Below are positions 25,407 to 33,558 of a stretch of 39,254 nucleotides of DNA, piece by piece (position 1 is the first letter of the stretch; the number at the start of each line of letters is the position of its first letter). This DNA is from an uncultured Sphingobacteriales bacterium. Its GTDB lineage: Bacteria > Bacteroidota > Bacteroidia > Chitinophagales > Chitinophagaceae. Below the pieces are notes generated by a model, which saw only the letters and a program-made list of their open reading frames with translations, searched no databases and was not told the DNA's origin. A program made the translations under genes and the position numbers. The stretch spans positions 1-39,254 of the forward strand of contig CAMLFX010000020.1 of the NCBI GenBank assembly GCA_946479435.1, in the 5' to 3' direction.

Positions 25407-28400
25407 ATGAAGCAAAGGAAAAAACAAATTATAACACGATGCCTTGTTTGTATAGCTATCAGTTTGATAGCCTGCAACAAGGCATCGGCTCAAATACATA
25501 CGCCTCACTTACCTGAGAATAGGTGGCTGGTGCTTGCAGAAGAACAATTTCAGCAAGGCCATTTTAGCCTGGCTACACAATCGGCAGATAAGTATTTGGC
25601 ATATACAGCACCTACAGTAAACAGGCAACAGGCTTCCGATGCAGATAAAGCAAAGTTTTATATCATTGTCTCTTCGCTAAAACTAGACGGCGAAAATTGT
25701 GTAGATGATGCGATAGCTTATGTTGGCCAAACACCTAACCCCGCCTATCAGCAAAGAGTGTCGTATCACTTAGCGCAGTATTATTTTCACCACAACCAGC
25801 TTACAGAAGCCATACCATATTACGAAAAGGCAGGCATTGCTAACCTGAGCAACCAGGAGATTGCAAATGCTAAATTTGAACTGGCCTATTGCTACTTCAA
25901 CAATATGGAGTTTGATAAAGCCATACCCTTATTTAGCGCTATAAGAGAGGCCAGCGGGCCATATACTACAGCCGGTAATTATTATTTTGGCCTGCTTGCG
26001 TACAACCAGGGCAACTATGAAGAAGCTTTAAAAAGCTTTAAAAAAATTGAGAACGAAAAGCAATACAAGGGCATAGTACCTTATTATGTTGCTGAAATAT
26101 ATTATTTCACAGGCAAGCCTGATAAGGCTCTGGAAGAAGCCCTGCAACTAATACAAAGGCCCGAGAAACTGTTTTATGATAATGAATTGCATCTTCTTGC
26201 CGCACAAGTGCTTTTTGAAGAACAGCGCTATGGAGATGCATTGCCCTATTTTGAGCATTACTACGAGCATGCCGACAAAATAAGGAAAGAGGATATGTAC
26301 GAAATGGGTTATTCTTACTATCGCGTAGATGAATGGAAAAATGCGATAGAGAAGTTCAAACCATTGAGTGACAGCCGCGATTCGCTGGGGCAAACGGCAA
26401 TGTACCTGCTGGGTGATTGCTACCTTAAAACCAATGATAAGAAAAGCGCACGAAATGCTTTTGGAATATGTGCTGATATACCGTTCAATCCCGGCCAGCA
26501 GGAAGCTTCGCTTTTATTAGCTTCCAAGCTATCGTATGAAATGGGTTACTATAACGATGCTGTTGGTTACATAAGAACATTGTTAGCCTCATATCCGCAA
26601 ACTGAATACAAAGACGAAGCGAAAACACTACTGTCTGACCTTTTGATAAAGACCGGCAATTATGCTGATGCATATAACCAGCTACTGGAAGTAAGCCGCA
26701 GAGACGAAGGTTTTGGGCGGGTGTATCAAAAAGTGACGTACGGCTATGCTATGTTGCAAATGAAGAATGGTGCATGGGCAGAGGCGCTAAAGTTACTAGG
26801 ATCGTCACTGGCGTACCCCGTTAATGATGTATATGCCGCTGCAGCAAATTTTTGGGCCGCAGATATAGCATACAGAATGGGTAATTATGGAGATGTGATA
26901 GATTATAGCAGCAGGTTTTTGCAAAGTGACGCCAACCGTACTGCACTCCGCCAGCTAAGCCCTGAGGCAACATTGGAAAATGCTAACCTGAACATGGGTT
27001 ATGCGGCAATGCAACTGCAAAACTATGGTGCCGCGCAAGCATACTTTAATAAAGCCCAACAATCGAAAAGCCAGGATGACAACTTTAGGATAAATGCAAC
27101 GCTGAGAGAAGCAGATGCGGTAATGATGCAGAAAGACTACGCCAGGGCTGCTTCTTTATACGATAAAGTAATTACTGCAAATGGCCCTGATGCTGATTAC
27201 GCCCGCTACCAAAAAGCAATATTGCTTGGTTTGCAAAGCCGTAATAATGATAAAGCTGCGCTATTGCAAATGCTGGTGAATAGCACGCCACCATCGTCTT
27301 ATGCTAATGATGCCCGCTATGAGTTGGCGCTATTGTACATAGAAGATGATAAGTATCAGCAAGCTATAACAATGCTGCAATCATTAACGCAAGGAGATGA
27401 GAAGCGTAATCTTGCCCCTAAGGCATGGATGAAAATAGGGTTTGCACAACAGCAAATGAATGATGTGCCCAAAGCAATAGAGGCTTACAAGCATATTATA
27501 ACAGGCTACCCGTCATCAGACGAACGGACTGCTGCGCTCGATGCATTGAAGAGCCTTTATATACAAAGTAACCAGCCCGGCGCTTATGCTGCATTGCTGA
27601 AAGAAAATAATATTTCATCGGCTGATGATAACTCGCTCGATTCGGCATATTATGCGGCGGCGGAAACACAGTTTGCAGCCGGAAAATGGGATAAGTCCAG
27701 GGATGCAATGGACAAATATTTACAGCAATATCCCAACGGTGCATTCGCAGTAAAGGCTAACTACTATAAAGCTGAAAGCCACTACCAGCTAAAAGAATAT
27801 AAAGAAGCCCTTGCGGGTTACGATGCTGTGTTATCAGCTCCCTGGAGCGATTTTACGGAAAACAGTGCGCGTAAGGCTGCAACTATCAGTTACCAGCAAA
27901 AGGACTATAATGCCGCATTGGGCTATTATGAAAAACTGCGTAACAATGCTATTGCAAAAGAAAACCTGCAACTGGCTTATACAGGCCTGATGCAAAGTAA
28001 CTATGAGTTAGGTAAATATGAAGAAGCTACAGCCTATGCCGATACATTAACAGCTATACCGGGTGTTGATGACCAGGCAATGAACAGTGTACTGTTATAT
28101 AAAGCAAGATCGCTGCAGCAATACAAGCGCAGGGAGCAGGCATTAACAATATACATGCAGCTTGCCAACCAGACAGTAAATAATGATATAAGTATTGAAG
28201 CGCGTTACCGTATATCAGAAATATACCTGGAGCAAAATAAACTGAAAGAGGCAGAGGCCGCAGCTAATGTATCGATAAAAAAAGCGGGCGGCAATGATTA
28301 CTGGATAGTTAAATCTTATCTGCTGATATCAGATGTACTGGTCAGGCAAAAAGACTATTTCAACGCTAAAGCTACTTTGCAAAGTATAGTTAAGAATGCT

Positions 28401-28487
28401 AAAAGCGAAGAGCTGAAAAAAGATGCAATGGTGAAGCTGGAAGAAGTGAAGACATTGGAAAAACAACAAAGTAAACTATCTGAATAA
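25407..28487 (+). CDS. Large periplasmic TPR-repeat protein
   Basis: A 1026-residue protein made almost entirely of tetratricopeptide repeats from about residue 35 to the C-terminus, with many helix pairs of the AxxxYxxAxxxF type (for example NYEEALKSFKKIE, RYGDALPYFEHYYEH, DYARAASLYDKVI). The N-terminal leader contains both a lipobox-like LIAC (Cys23) and a signal peptidase I site (KASA before Gln29), so it is either a lipoprotein or a soluble periplasmic protein. The repeats resemble the BamD/YbgF type, which scaffold envelope complexes. It is 15 bases after the TBDR and 8 bases before the beta-barrel gene, so the three are almost certainly one transcript. No enzymatic domain is visible. 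Confidence 0.88.
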   Translation: MKQRKKQIITRCLVCIAISLIACNKASAQIHTPHLPENRWLVLAEEQFQQGHFSLATQSADKYLAYTAPTVNRQQASDADKAKFYIIVSSLKLDGENCVDDAIAYVGQTPNPAYQQRVSYHLAQYYFHHNQLTEAIPYYEKAGIANLSNQEIANAKFELAYCYFNNMEFDKAIPLFSAIREASGPYTTAGNYYFGLLAYNQGNYEEALKSFKKIENEKQYKGIVPYYVAEIYYFTGKPDKALEEALQLIQRPEKLFYDNELHLLAAQVLFEEQRYGDALPYFEHYYEHADKIRKEDMYEMGYSYYRVDEWKNAIEKFKPLSDSRDSLGQTAMYLLGDCYLKTNDKKSARNAFGICADIPFNPGQQEASLLLASKLSYEMGYYNDAVGYIRTLLASYPQTEYKDEAKTLLSDLLIKTGNYADAYNQLLEVSRRDEGFGRVYQKVTYGYAMLQMKNGAWAEALKLLGSSLAYPVNDVYAAAANFWAADIAYRMGNYGDVIDYSSRFLQSDANRTALRQLSPEATLENANLNMGYAAMQLQNYGAAQAYFNKAQQSKSQDDNFRINATLREADAVMMQKDYARAASLYDKVITANGPDADYARYQKAILLGLQSRNNDKAALLQMLVNSTPPSSYANDARYELALLYIEDDKYQQAITMLQSLTQGDEKRNLAPKAWMKIGFAQQQMNDVPKAIEAYKHIITGYPSSDERTAALDALKSLYIQSNQPGAYAALLKENNISSADDNSLDSAYYAAAETQFAAGKWDKSRDAMDKYLQQYPNGAFAVKANYYKAESHYQLKEYKEALAGYDAVLSAPWSDFTENSARKAATISYQQKDYNAALGYYEKLRNNAIAKENLQLAYTGLMQSNYELGKYEEATAYADTLTAIPGVDDQAMNSVLLYKARSLQQYKRREQALTIYMQLANQTVNNDISIEARYRISEIYLEQNKLKEAEAAANVSIKKAGGNDYWIVKSYLLISDVLVRQKDYFNAKATLQSIVKNAKSEELKKDAMVKLEEVKTLEKQQSKLSE

Positions 28488-28495
28488 TAGGGAAC

Positions 28496-30229
28496 ATGAG
28501 GATCAGGAACCTGTATATATTATTAATAGTGTTACTCTTCACATCGCTGCAAGCTACTGCACAAAGGCAGAAGAAAAAGCAACCTGCGAAGCAGAAGAAA
28601 ACTGCTGTGGTAAAGAAAAAGACTACTGCGAAAAAGAAAGCTGCCTCGCTGAAAACTGCTGAGCCAATAGTGGTTAAGGATACTATAATAAAAGGCGCTA
28701 CCATTGAAATAATACAATCGTACAAACCGGAAATTAGAAGTACGCCTAAGCCGGAACTAATTCCAAATCTTCCACCTGTTGATACATCAATACCTGCGCT
28801 TACTTATGTCGTACCTCAACAAACACTATCTTATAATTACACATCTTTCCCTTTAAGGCCACTGGCTTTAGGCGCTGATACTATACAAATACCCTTTGCT
28901 AACTATGTAAAAATAGGCGGTGGTAATTTGTCAACCATATTGCTGGATGCGGGAATAAGTAGCTTGCGTGGTGATAATTATGAAACGAATATTCAATTAC
29001 ATCACTTATCGCAAAGCGGAGCAATAGCTGACCAGAAAACTTCGTTGAGTGATTTGAATGCAGAAGGTACTTTACATAGTAATGGTAACACATGGCATGG
29101 AGCATTGGGCGTGCTAAGAAATCAATACAATTATTATGGTTACGATCATGAGTTGTATAGCTATACACGCGATTCTGTTAAGCAGGCATTTACTGGTTTA
29201 GCTTTGGCGCTCGATATGAAAAATGAATTGCAGATGGTAAGCGGGCTAGACTATCATCCCCAAGTAGCACTGCAGTTGTATGGCGATCGCTTTGATGCAT
29301 CGGAACGTAGTGTGCGTATTTCTGTACCTGTAACTTATAGCTTCGATAGTTCATTGCAAGTTGCAATGGGCATAAATGGATATTTTACACAGTTCGTAAA
29401 CAATGTAACCAGCCAAAGCAATAATGTCTTTCAACTGACACCAGCGGTTTTCTTTACTAAAAATGGCCTTAAAGCTAAGATAGGAATTAATCCTACGCTT
29501 GGTAAAGGTGCGTCTTATTTATTACCCGATATCTCTGCAAACTTTACGATACCTAACACACAATTTGCCATACAGGCGGGCTGGAGTGCTAACCTGAGGC
29601 AAAATACTTACCAGCAATTGAGTACATTGAATCCGTATATGTTCAACACATACAGTGTAAAACAAACACGTGCTGACGAAGTGTACGCCACATTACAAAC
29701 TAATGTAGGCAATCATCTTACGTTGAATGGGCGTGTTAGCTGGTGGCAGTATAACTACCTGCCACTGTTTGTAAATGATACAATAACTGACAATAAACAA
29801 TTCAAAGTCTTATACGATAGTCGTGTAAATGCAATATCTGTGCAAGCTGCAGCAAGATATCATATAGCCAATACTTTTGAAATTGGGTTTGCAGGTACCT
29901 GGTACAATTTCTACAATAAAACATTTGATGAAGTTTGGCACGAACCTGCGGTACAAGTAAAAGGGGATCTTTCTGTAAAGCCGATACCTGAATTAACTAT
30001 TACAGCATACCTTTCTGTGCTGGATGAAATATATGCACTGGCAAAAGGTGGACAGGCTGATAAGCTGAAAACTTTTGTTGATATAGGTGCAGGCGCGGAG
30101 TATATGATCATACCAAGGTTGTGTTTATTCTTGCAAACAAATAATTTACTGAATAGCAAAAATGAGCGCTGGATGGGATACCAGGCTTATGGGTTGAATG
30201 TGTTTGGAGGACTTAGGTTTAAATTTTAA
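28496..30229 (+). CDS. Outer-membrane beta-barrel protein with a lysine-rich N-terminus
   Basis: A 577-residue protein with a signal peptide ending ATAQ (residue 23). Next is a low-complexity basic stretch (24-52) of Lys, Ala, Gln and Thr, then a proline-rich segment (about 70-100: IEIIQSYKPEIRSTPKPEL). From about 115 it is a beta-barrel of alternating hydrophobic strands, closing with LRFKF. It resembles the barrel of TonB-dependent receptors but has no plug domain, and it is far shorter than a full receptor. The ordered N-terminal motif resembles a Bacteroidota family often encoded beside a giant TPR protein. The basic tail may bind peptidoglycan or the adjacent TPR protein (inference). Confidence 0.8.
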   Translation: MRIRNLYILLIVLLFTSLQATAQRQKKKQPAKQKKTAVVKKKTTAKKKAASLKTAEPIVVKDTIIKGATIEIIQSYKPEIRSTPKPELIPNLPPVDTSIPALTYVVPQQTLSYNYTSFPLRPLALGADTIQIPFANYVKIGGGNLSTILLDAGISSLRGDNYETNIQLHHLSQSGAIADQKTSLSDLNAEGTLHSNGNTWHGALGVLRNQYNYYGYDHELYSYTRDSVKQAFTGLALALDMKNELQMVSGLDYHPQVALQLYGDRFDASERSVRISVPVTYSFDSSLQVAMGINGYFTQFVNNVTSQSNNVFQLTPAVFFTKNGLKAKIGINPTLGKGASYLLPDISANFTIPNTQFAIQAGWSANLRQNTYQQLSTLNPYMFNTYSVKQTRADEVYATLQTNVGNHLTLNGRVSWWQYNYLPLFVNDTITDNKQFKVLYDSRVNAISVQAAARYHIANTFEIGFAGTWYNFYNKTFDEVWHEPAVQVKGDLSVKPIPELTITAYLSVLDEIYALAKGGQADKLKTFVDIGAGAEYMIIPRLCLFLQTNNLLNSKNERWMGYQAYGLNVFGGLRFKF

Positions 30230-30231
30230 AT

Positions 30232-30255
30232 AACCTGTAATGTATTCAGGTTTTA
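30232..30255 (+). terminator. Weak hairpin, possible partial terminator
   Basis: 6-bp stem AACCTG/CAGGTT (30232-30237, 30247-30252) with a 9-nt loop and TTATTT following. It is weak, so it may attenuate rather than end transcription into the SPOR gene. Confidence 0.3.
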
Positions 30256-30298
30256 TTTGGTTTGCGTAATTTACATACCAATCATAACACACATATAG

Positions 30299-31216
30299 AT
30301 GGATATTGCCAGATACATCGGGCTCTTCTTACTGAAAAACCACTTTTGTTATATACATGGGTTGGGTAATCTTGAGATGAAAAAGAAGAGTGCTTTTCAC
30401 GATGGTACATCTTTAAATTCACCGGCCTATGAGGTTATTATAACACCCGGTGGTTCTATCGATGACACCTTAGCTAATTTTATAGCAACTAACGAACAAA
30501 TAAGTATATCGAAGGCGGCGAATGCGCTGCGCGATTTCAGTACACAGGCTAAAGCTGATCTGCAGGAGGGAAAGGAAGTTGTTATACCATCGCTTGGTAA
30601 GTTCATAGAGCAAAATGGTAAGGTGAATTTTATAACCGACCCGCATATACAATATACACCGCGGGGTGTACCCGTGTTGCGCAATGCCGTAAAACAACCT
30701 GAACCTGTACGGCCACAGCAACAATATGAACCACAACAACCTGTTGATACCCCTAATAATTATAAACCCTACATAGAACAGGAACGTAGTGGTGTAAACT
30801 GGAAAAGGATAGCGCTAATAGTTGGTTTGACAATATTGGTTGTAATATGCGTTGTATTTACTATTAATTATTTCAATGACAAACCGCAACCGCAGCCTGA
30901 ACAAGAAGTGCAACAAGCTACGGAACCAGTTGTAGATTCGACTGTTGTTACTGCGCCACAGCAAAGTACTGCGAATGTAAATAGCGATGGTACTATGAAT
31001 TATAAGATACTATTGCAGGAATATAATACTGCAGCAAAGGCAGACAGGCGTGTAAAAACGTTGACAAGCTATGGGTATACGGTGGAGATGGCAACAAAAG
31101 ACTCCGGTACTTTTTATGTATTGCTGCCAATAACTTCGCTGCCTGCAGATACTACACGTATTCTGGATTCTGTTGCGCGGGTATTAAATCCTGCAGGGGT
31201 AAGTATTTATCAATAA
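30299..31216 (+). CDS. HU-like/SPOR-domain inner-membrane protein
   Basis: A 305-residue bitopic protein. The cytoplasmic N-terminus holds two HU-like (CCDC81-type) modules, about 1-50 (DIARYIGLFLLKNHFCYIHGLG) and about 52-130 (SISKAANALRDFSTQAKADL, VVIPSLGKFIEQNGKVNF). A Pro/Gln-rich stretch (130-160) leads to a membrane segment at 171-190, a second disordered spacer, and a C-terminal SPOR domain (about 232-305, NYKILLQEYNTAAKADRRVKTL). SPOR domains bind denuded glycan strands at division septa. HU-like domains bind DNA or proteins, so this protein could link cytoplasm to cell wall. It follows the barrel gene by 69 bases and has a strong terminator after it. Confidence 0.9.
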   Translation: MDIARYIGLFLLKNHFCYIHGLGNLEMKKKSAFHDGTSLNSPAYEVIITPGGSIDDTLANFIATNEQISISKAANALRDFSTQAKADLQEGKEVVIPSLGKFIEQNGKVNFITDPHIQYTPRGVPVLRNAVKQPEPVRPQQQYEPQQPVDTPNNYKPYIEQERSGVNWKRIALIVGLTILVVICVVFTINYFNDKPQPQPEQEVQQATEPVVDSTVVTAPQQSTANVNSDGTMNYKILLQEYNTAAKADRRVKTLTSYGYTVEMATKDSGTFYVLLPITSLPADTTRILDSVARVLNPAGVSIYQ

Positions 31217-31231
31217 CAGACAACGAATAAA

Positions 31232-31263
31232 TAATAAAAGCGCCTTATGAGGCGCTTTTATTA
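31232..31263. terminator. Bidirectional intrinsic terminator overlapping a stop codon
   Basis: 13-bp perfect stem TAATAAAAGCGCC/GGCGCTTTTATTA (31232-31244 and 31251-31263) with a 6-nt loop. The last three bases are the TAA stop of the ykgJ-like gene on the minus strand. It serves both converging genes. Confidence 0.88.
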
Positions 31264-31755
31264 TTTGCCTTCTAATATCAATAAGCTTTCAAGTACAGCA
31301 TAAGTAGCGGGGCATACTGTTGCATTCTTTAGGGTAAGTTGTACGCGTTTCAGCAGTACATCTTCATCGGTGTATGGGTATCTTCTGCAATCGCTGGGCC
31401 GGTCTTCATAAATATTACAGGTATTATCCGGGGCTAAAAAAGGGCAGGGCGATTGCTTTACTACATAGTCGCCATCTTCATCAAGACGCAGGTAGCGATC
31501 TACAAGATCCCCTTCCTTTATACGCAACGTTTTAGCTATGCGTTTTATATCGGGTGTTTTGAAACGGGGGGAGTAATTCTTGCAACAATTGGCGCAACTG
31601 AGGCAGTCTATTTTACTGAAAGCTTCTTCGTGTAACTGCGGCAGAGCTTTCAGCATTTTATTCTTATTGCCTTTCTCAAGCAGCCTTTTGTAAAGTTTCT
31701 GTTTTTCTTTAGCTACCTGCCTCCAATTTTCCGGTATCCCACTATGCTCATTCAT
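31261..31755 (-). CDS. YkgJ-family cysteine-cluster protein
   Basis: I start at ATG 31755 (MNEHSGIPEN, 164 residues). A TTG 8 codons upstream lies within the parB terminator. The cluster starts at Cys51 as C-x2-C-x2-CC (Cys51, 54, 57, 58) and continues with CPFL, DNTCNIYEDRPSDCRRYP and VCPATY. This is the pattern of the YkgJ/CxxCxxCC family, thought to bind a metal cluster such as zinc or iron-sulfur. The biochemical role is not established. It follows parB on the same strand, but a stable hairpin terminator separates them, so it probably relies on read-through or its own unseen promoter. Confidence 0.85.
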   Translation of the reverse strand: MNEHSGIPENWRQVAKEKQKLYKRLLEKGNKNKMLKALPQLHEEAFSKIDCLSCANCCKNYSPRFKTPDIKRIAKTLRIKEGDLVDRYLRLDEDGDYVVKQSPCPFLAPDNTCNIYEDRPSDCRRYPYTDEDVLLKRVQLTLKNATVCPATYAVLESLLILEGK

Positions 31756-31760
31756 ATATT

Positions 31761-31784
31761 GAAAAAGGGTTGCGAACAACCCTT
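31761..31784 (-). terminator. Intrinsic terminator of parB with UUCG loop
   Basis: On the minus strand: AAGGGTTG, TTCG loop, CAACCCTT, then TTTC. The stem is 8 bp and perfect (31765-31772 with 31777-31784). It sits 8 bases after the parB stop and just before the ykgJ-like ATG. Confidence 0.8.
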
Positions 31785-31791
31785 AGTAAAA

Positions 31792-32709
31792 TTACAAATT
31801 CATTTTGTCCATTATCCGTTCCAGGTCTTCATCGTTGTAAAATTCTATCACGATGCTACCCTTGCCATTTCGTTTTCTGTCTAGTTTTACCTTGGTAGAA
31901 AAATGAGAGGCTATATTGTCTTCTATACGTTTAAAAGCCGGTGGCAGCTTCACACCTCCGGTAGCATTATTTGAAGGGACTGATCTATCCGGCTGTGCCA
32001 TATTTTTTACCAGCTGTTCTGTCTGCCTTACCGATAAACCTTTTTCATTCACTTCGCGGAATACATACAATTGCTGATCCACCAGGTCGAGGCCAATAAT
32101 GGCACGTGCATGGCCCATGCTCATACTGCCATCACGCACTGCTTTTTGTATATCGGGTGGTAGTTTCAGTAAACGTAAATAGTTGGCTACAGTGCTCCTT
32201 TCTTTCTTCATGCGTTCCGACACTTGTTCCTGTGTCATATCGCATTCATCCATCAGACGTTTGTAGCTTAGTGCAACTTCAATTGCATTCAGGTCTTCGC
32301 GCTGCAGGTTTTCAAGCAATGCCATTTCCAGCAATTGCTGGTCATCGGCAGTACGTATATATGCAGGTATATCCTTCAGGCCTGCCATCTTCGAAGCGCG
32401 TAAACGGCGCTCGCCCGATACAAGTCGGTATTTATTATTGTTCAGTTTTACAACCGTAACTGGCTGTATAATATCGTGCAGCTTTATGCTTTCTGAAAGT
32501 TCCTGCAATGCCTGCTCATCAAAATCGCGGCGTGGCTGCTTAGGGTTAACTTCTATTTGCTCAAGCGGAATACGAATAATGCTGCCTGCATTTTGTCCTG
32601 AAACAGAAGCGGGAACCGAACCTTCGGTAGTTTTTATTTCTTCGTCGATATTGTTGAGTAAGGCACGAATACCTTTACCCAAAGCCTGCTTTTTATTGTT
32701 CTGAGACAT
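31792..32709 (-). CDS. parB: Chromosome partitioning protein ParB
   Basis: CTP-dependent DNA clamp that loads at parS near the origin and recruits ParA. It has 305 residues: an N-terminal ParA-interacting tail (1-12, including KKQALGKGIRALL), the ParB/Srx-like CTPase domain (about 44-140) with GERRLRAS at 99-106 and ENLQREDLN at 133-141, then the helix-turn-helix centred on 159-182 (TQEQVSERMKKERSTVANYLRL) and a C-terminal dimer domain about 255-305. All CTP-contacting motifs are intact. It overlaps the end of parA by 17 bases and ends before a UUCG hairpin terminator. No canonical parS palindrome is visible in the window. Confidence 0.97.
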   Translation of the reverse strand: MSQNNKKQALGKGIRALLNNIDEEIKTTEGSVPASVSGQNAGSIIRIPLEQIEVNPKQPRRDFDEQALQELSESIKLHDIIQPVTVVKLNNNKYRLVSGERRLRASKMAGLKDIPAYIRTADDQQLLEMALLENLQREDLNAIEVALSYKRLMDECDMTQEQVSERMKKERSTVANYLRLLKLPPDIQKAVRDGSMSMGHARAIIGLDLVDQQLYVFREVNEKGLSVRQTEQLVKNMAQPDRSVPSNNATGGVKLPPAFKRIEDNIASHFSTKVKLDRKRNGKGSIVIEFYNDEDLERIMDKMNL

Positions 32710-33517
32710 GGTCGCCTGTTTCGAAAATTTTGTCCTCGTTCTTTATCTTAGTAAGGTTGTTCTTCTGCAATATTTCTTTGGCAAGGTTCAGGTAGTTGAC
32801 CGCACCTGTACTTTCAGCATCATACATTAATGCAGGCTTGCCGAAGCTAGGCGCTTCGCCAAGGCGTGTATTGCGGTGTACAATTGTATTGAAAACAAGA
32901 TCGCCAAAGTGGTTCTTGATCTCTTCCACTACCTGATTCGATAAGCGAAGGCGACCATCGTACATGGTCATCAGAATGCCCTCTATCAATAGTTCGGTAT
33001 TAATCCTTGTTTGTACTATTTTAATAGTGTTCAGCAATTTGCCCAAACCTTCCAATGCAAAGTATTCGCACTGTACCGGTATTACTACACTATCTGCTGC
33101 GCTTAGTGCATTCACTGTTATCAGGCCAAGCGATGGTGAGCAATCGATAATGATAAAATCGAAATTGGCACGTTGTTCATCAAGCGCCTGACGCATCACA
33201 AATTCGCGGTTTGGGTGGTTTATCAGCTCTATTTCAGCGCCTACAAGGTCAAGATGAGAAGGTATAAGAAACAGGTTAGGTGTTTCAGTTTCCAGTATCA
33301 CATTGGCAGCAGGCGTTTCATTCACCATGCAGTCGTACAGGCTTAGCTGTATGTTTTTCAGGTCGAACCCATTGCCCGTAGTGCTATTTGCCTGGGGGTC
33401 GCCATCTACCAGCAGGGTTTTATATTCCAGTGCCGCAAGGCTTGCCGCCAGGTTTATAGCCGTAGTAGTTTTACCTACGCCACCTTTTTGATTTGCAATT
33501 GCTATTACTTTAGCCAT
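32693..33517 (-). CDS. parA: Chromosome partitioning ATPase ParA/Soj
   Basis: A 274-residue ATPase with the deviant Walker A KGGVGKTTT at residues 11-19, Walker A' LLVDGDPQAN, and Walker B IIIDCSPSLG. The family motifs (NQKGGVGKTT, RLGEAPSFGKP) show it is of the chromosomal Soj type. It overlaps parB by 17 bases and lies 41 bases downstream of the UPF0173 gene, so the three form one unit. With ParB it segregates the origin region. A chromosomal parAB locus of this type usually lies near oriC, but no dnaA, gidA or oriC feature is in this window. Confidence 0.97.
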   Translation of the reverse strand: MAKVIAIANQKGGVGKTTTAINLAASLAALEYKTLLVDGDPQANSTTGNGFDLKNIQLSLYDCMVNETPAANVILETETPNLFLIPSHLDLVGAEIELINHPNREFVMRQALDEQRANFDFIIIDCSPSLGLITVNALSAADSVVIPVQCEYFALEGLGKLLNTIKIVQTRINTELLIEGILMTMYDGRLRLSNQVVEEIKNHFGDLVFNTIVHRNTRLGEAPSFGKPALMYDAESTGAVNYLNLAKEILQKNNLTKIKNEDKIFETGDHVSEQ

Positions 33518-33558
33518 ATCCTTTCTTTAATCTTCATTGCGCAGCCAGGCTGCATATT

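Noticed and set aside
25407..28487. SusD-like lipoprotein next to the TonB-dependent receptor
   Set aside because: The adjacent protein is made of TPR helices throughout and is twice the size of SusD; it lacks the SusD fold motifs.
33541..33553. GCAGCC-A-GGCTGC palindrome between the UPF0173 gene and parA
   Set aside because: Considered as parS or a terminator. It does not match the parS consensus TGTTTCACGTGAAACA, and no T tract follows, so it is recorded only as a chance palindrome.
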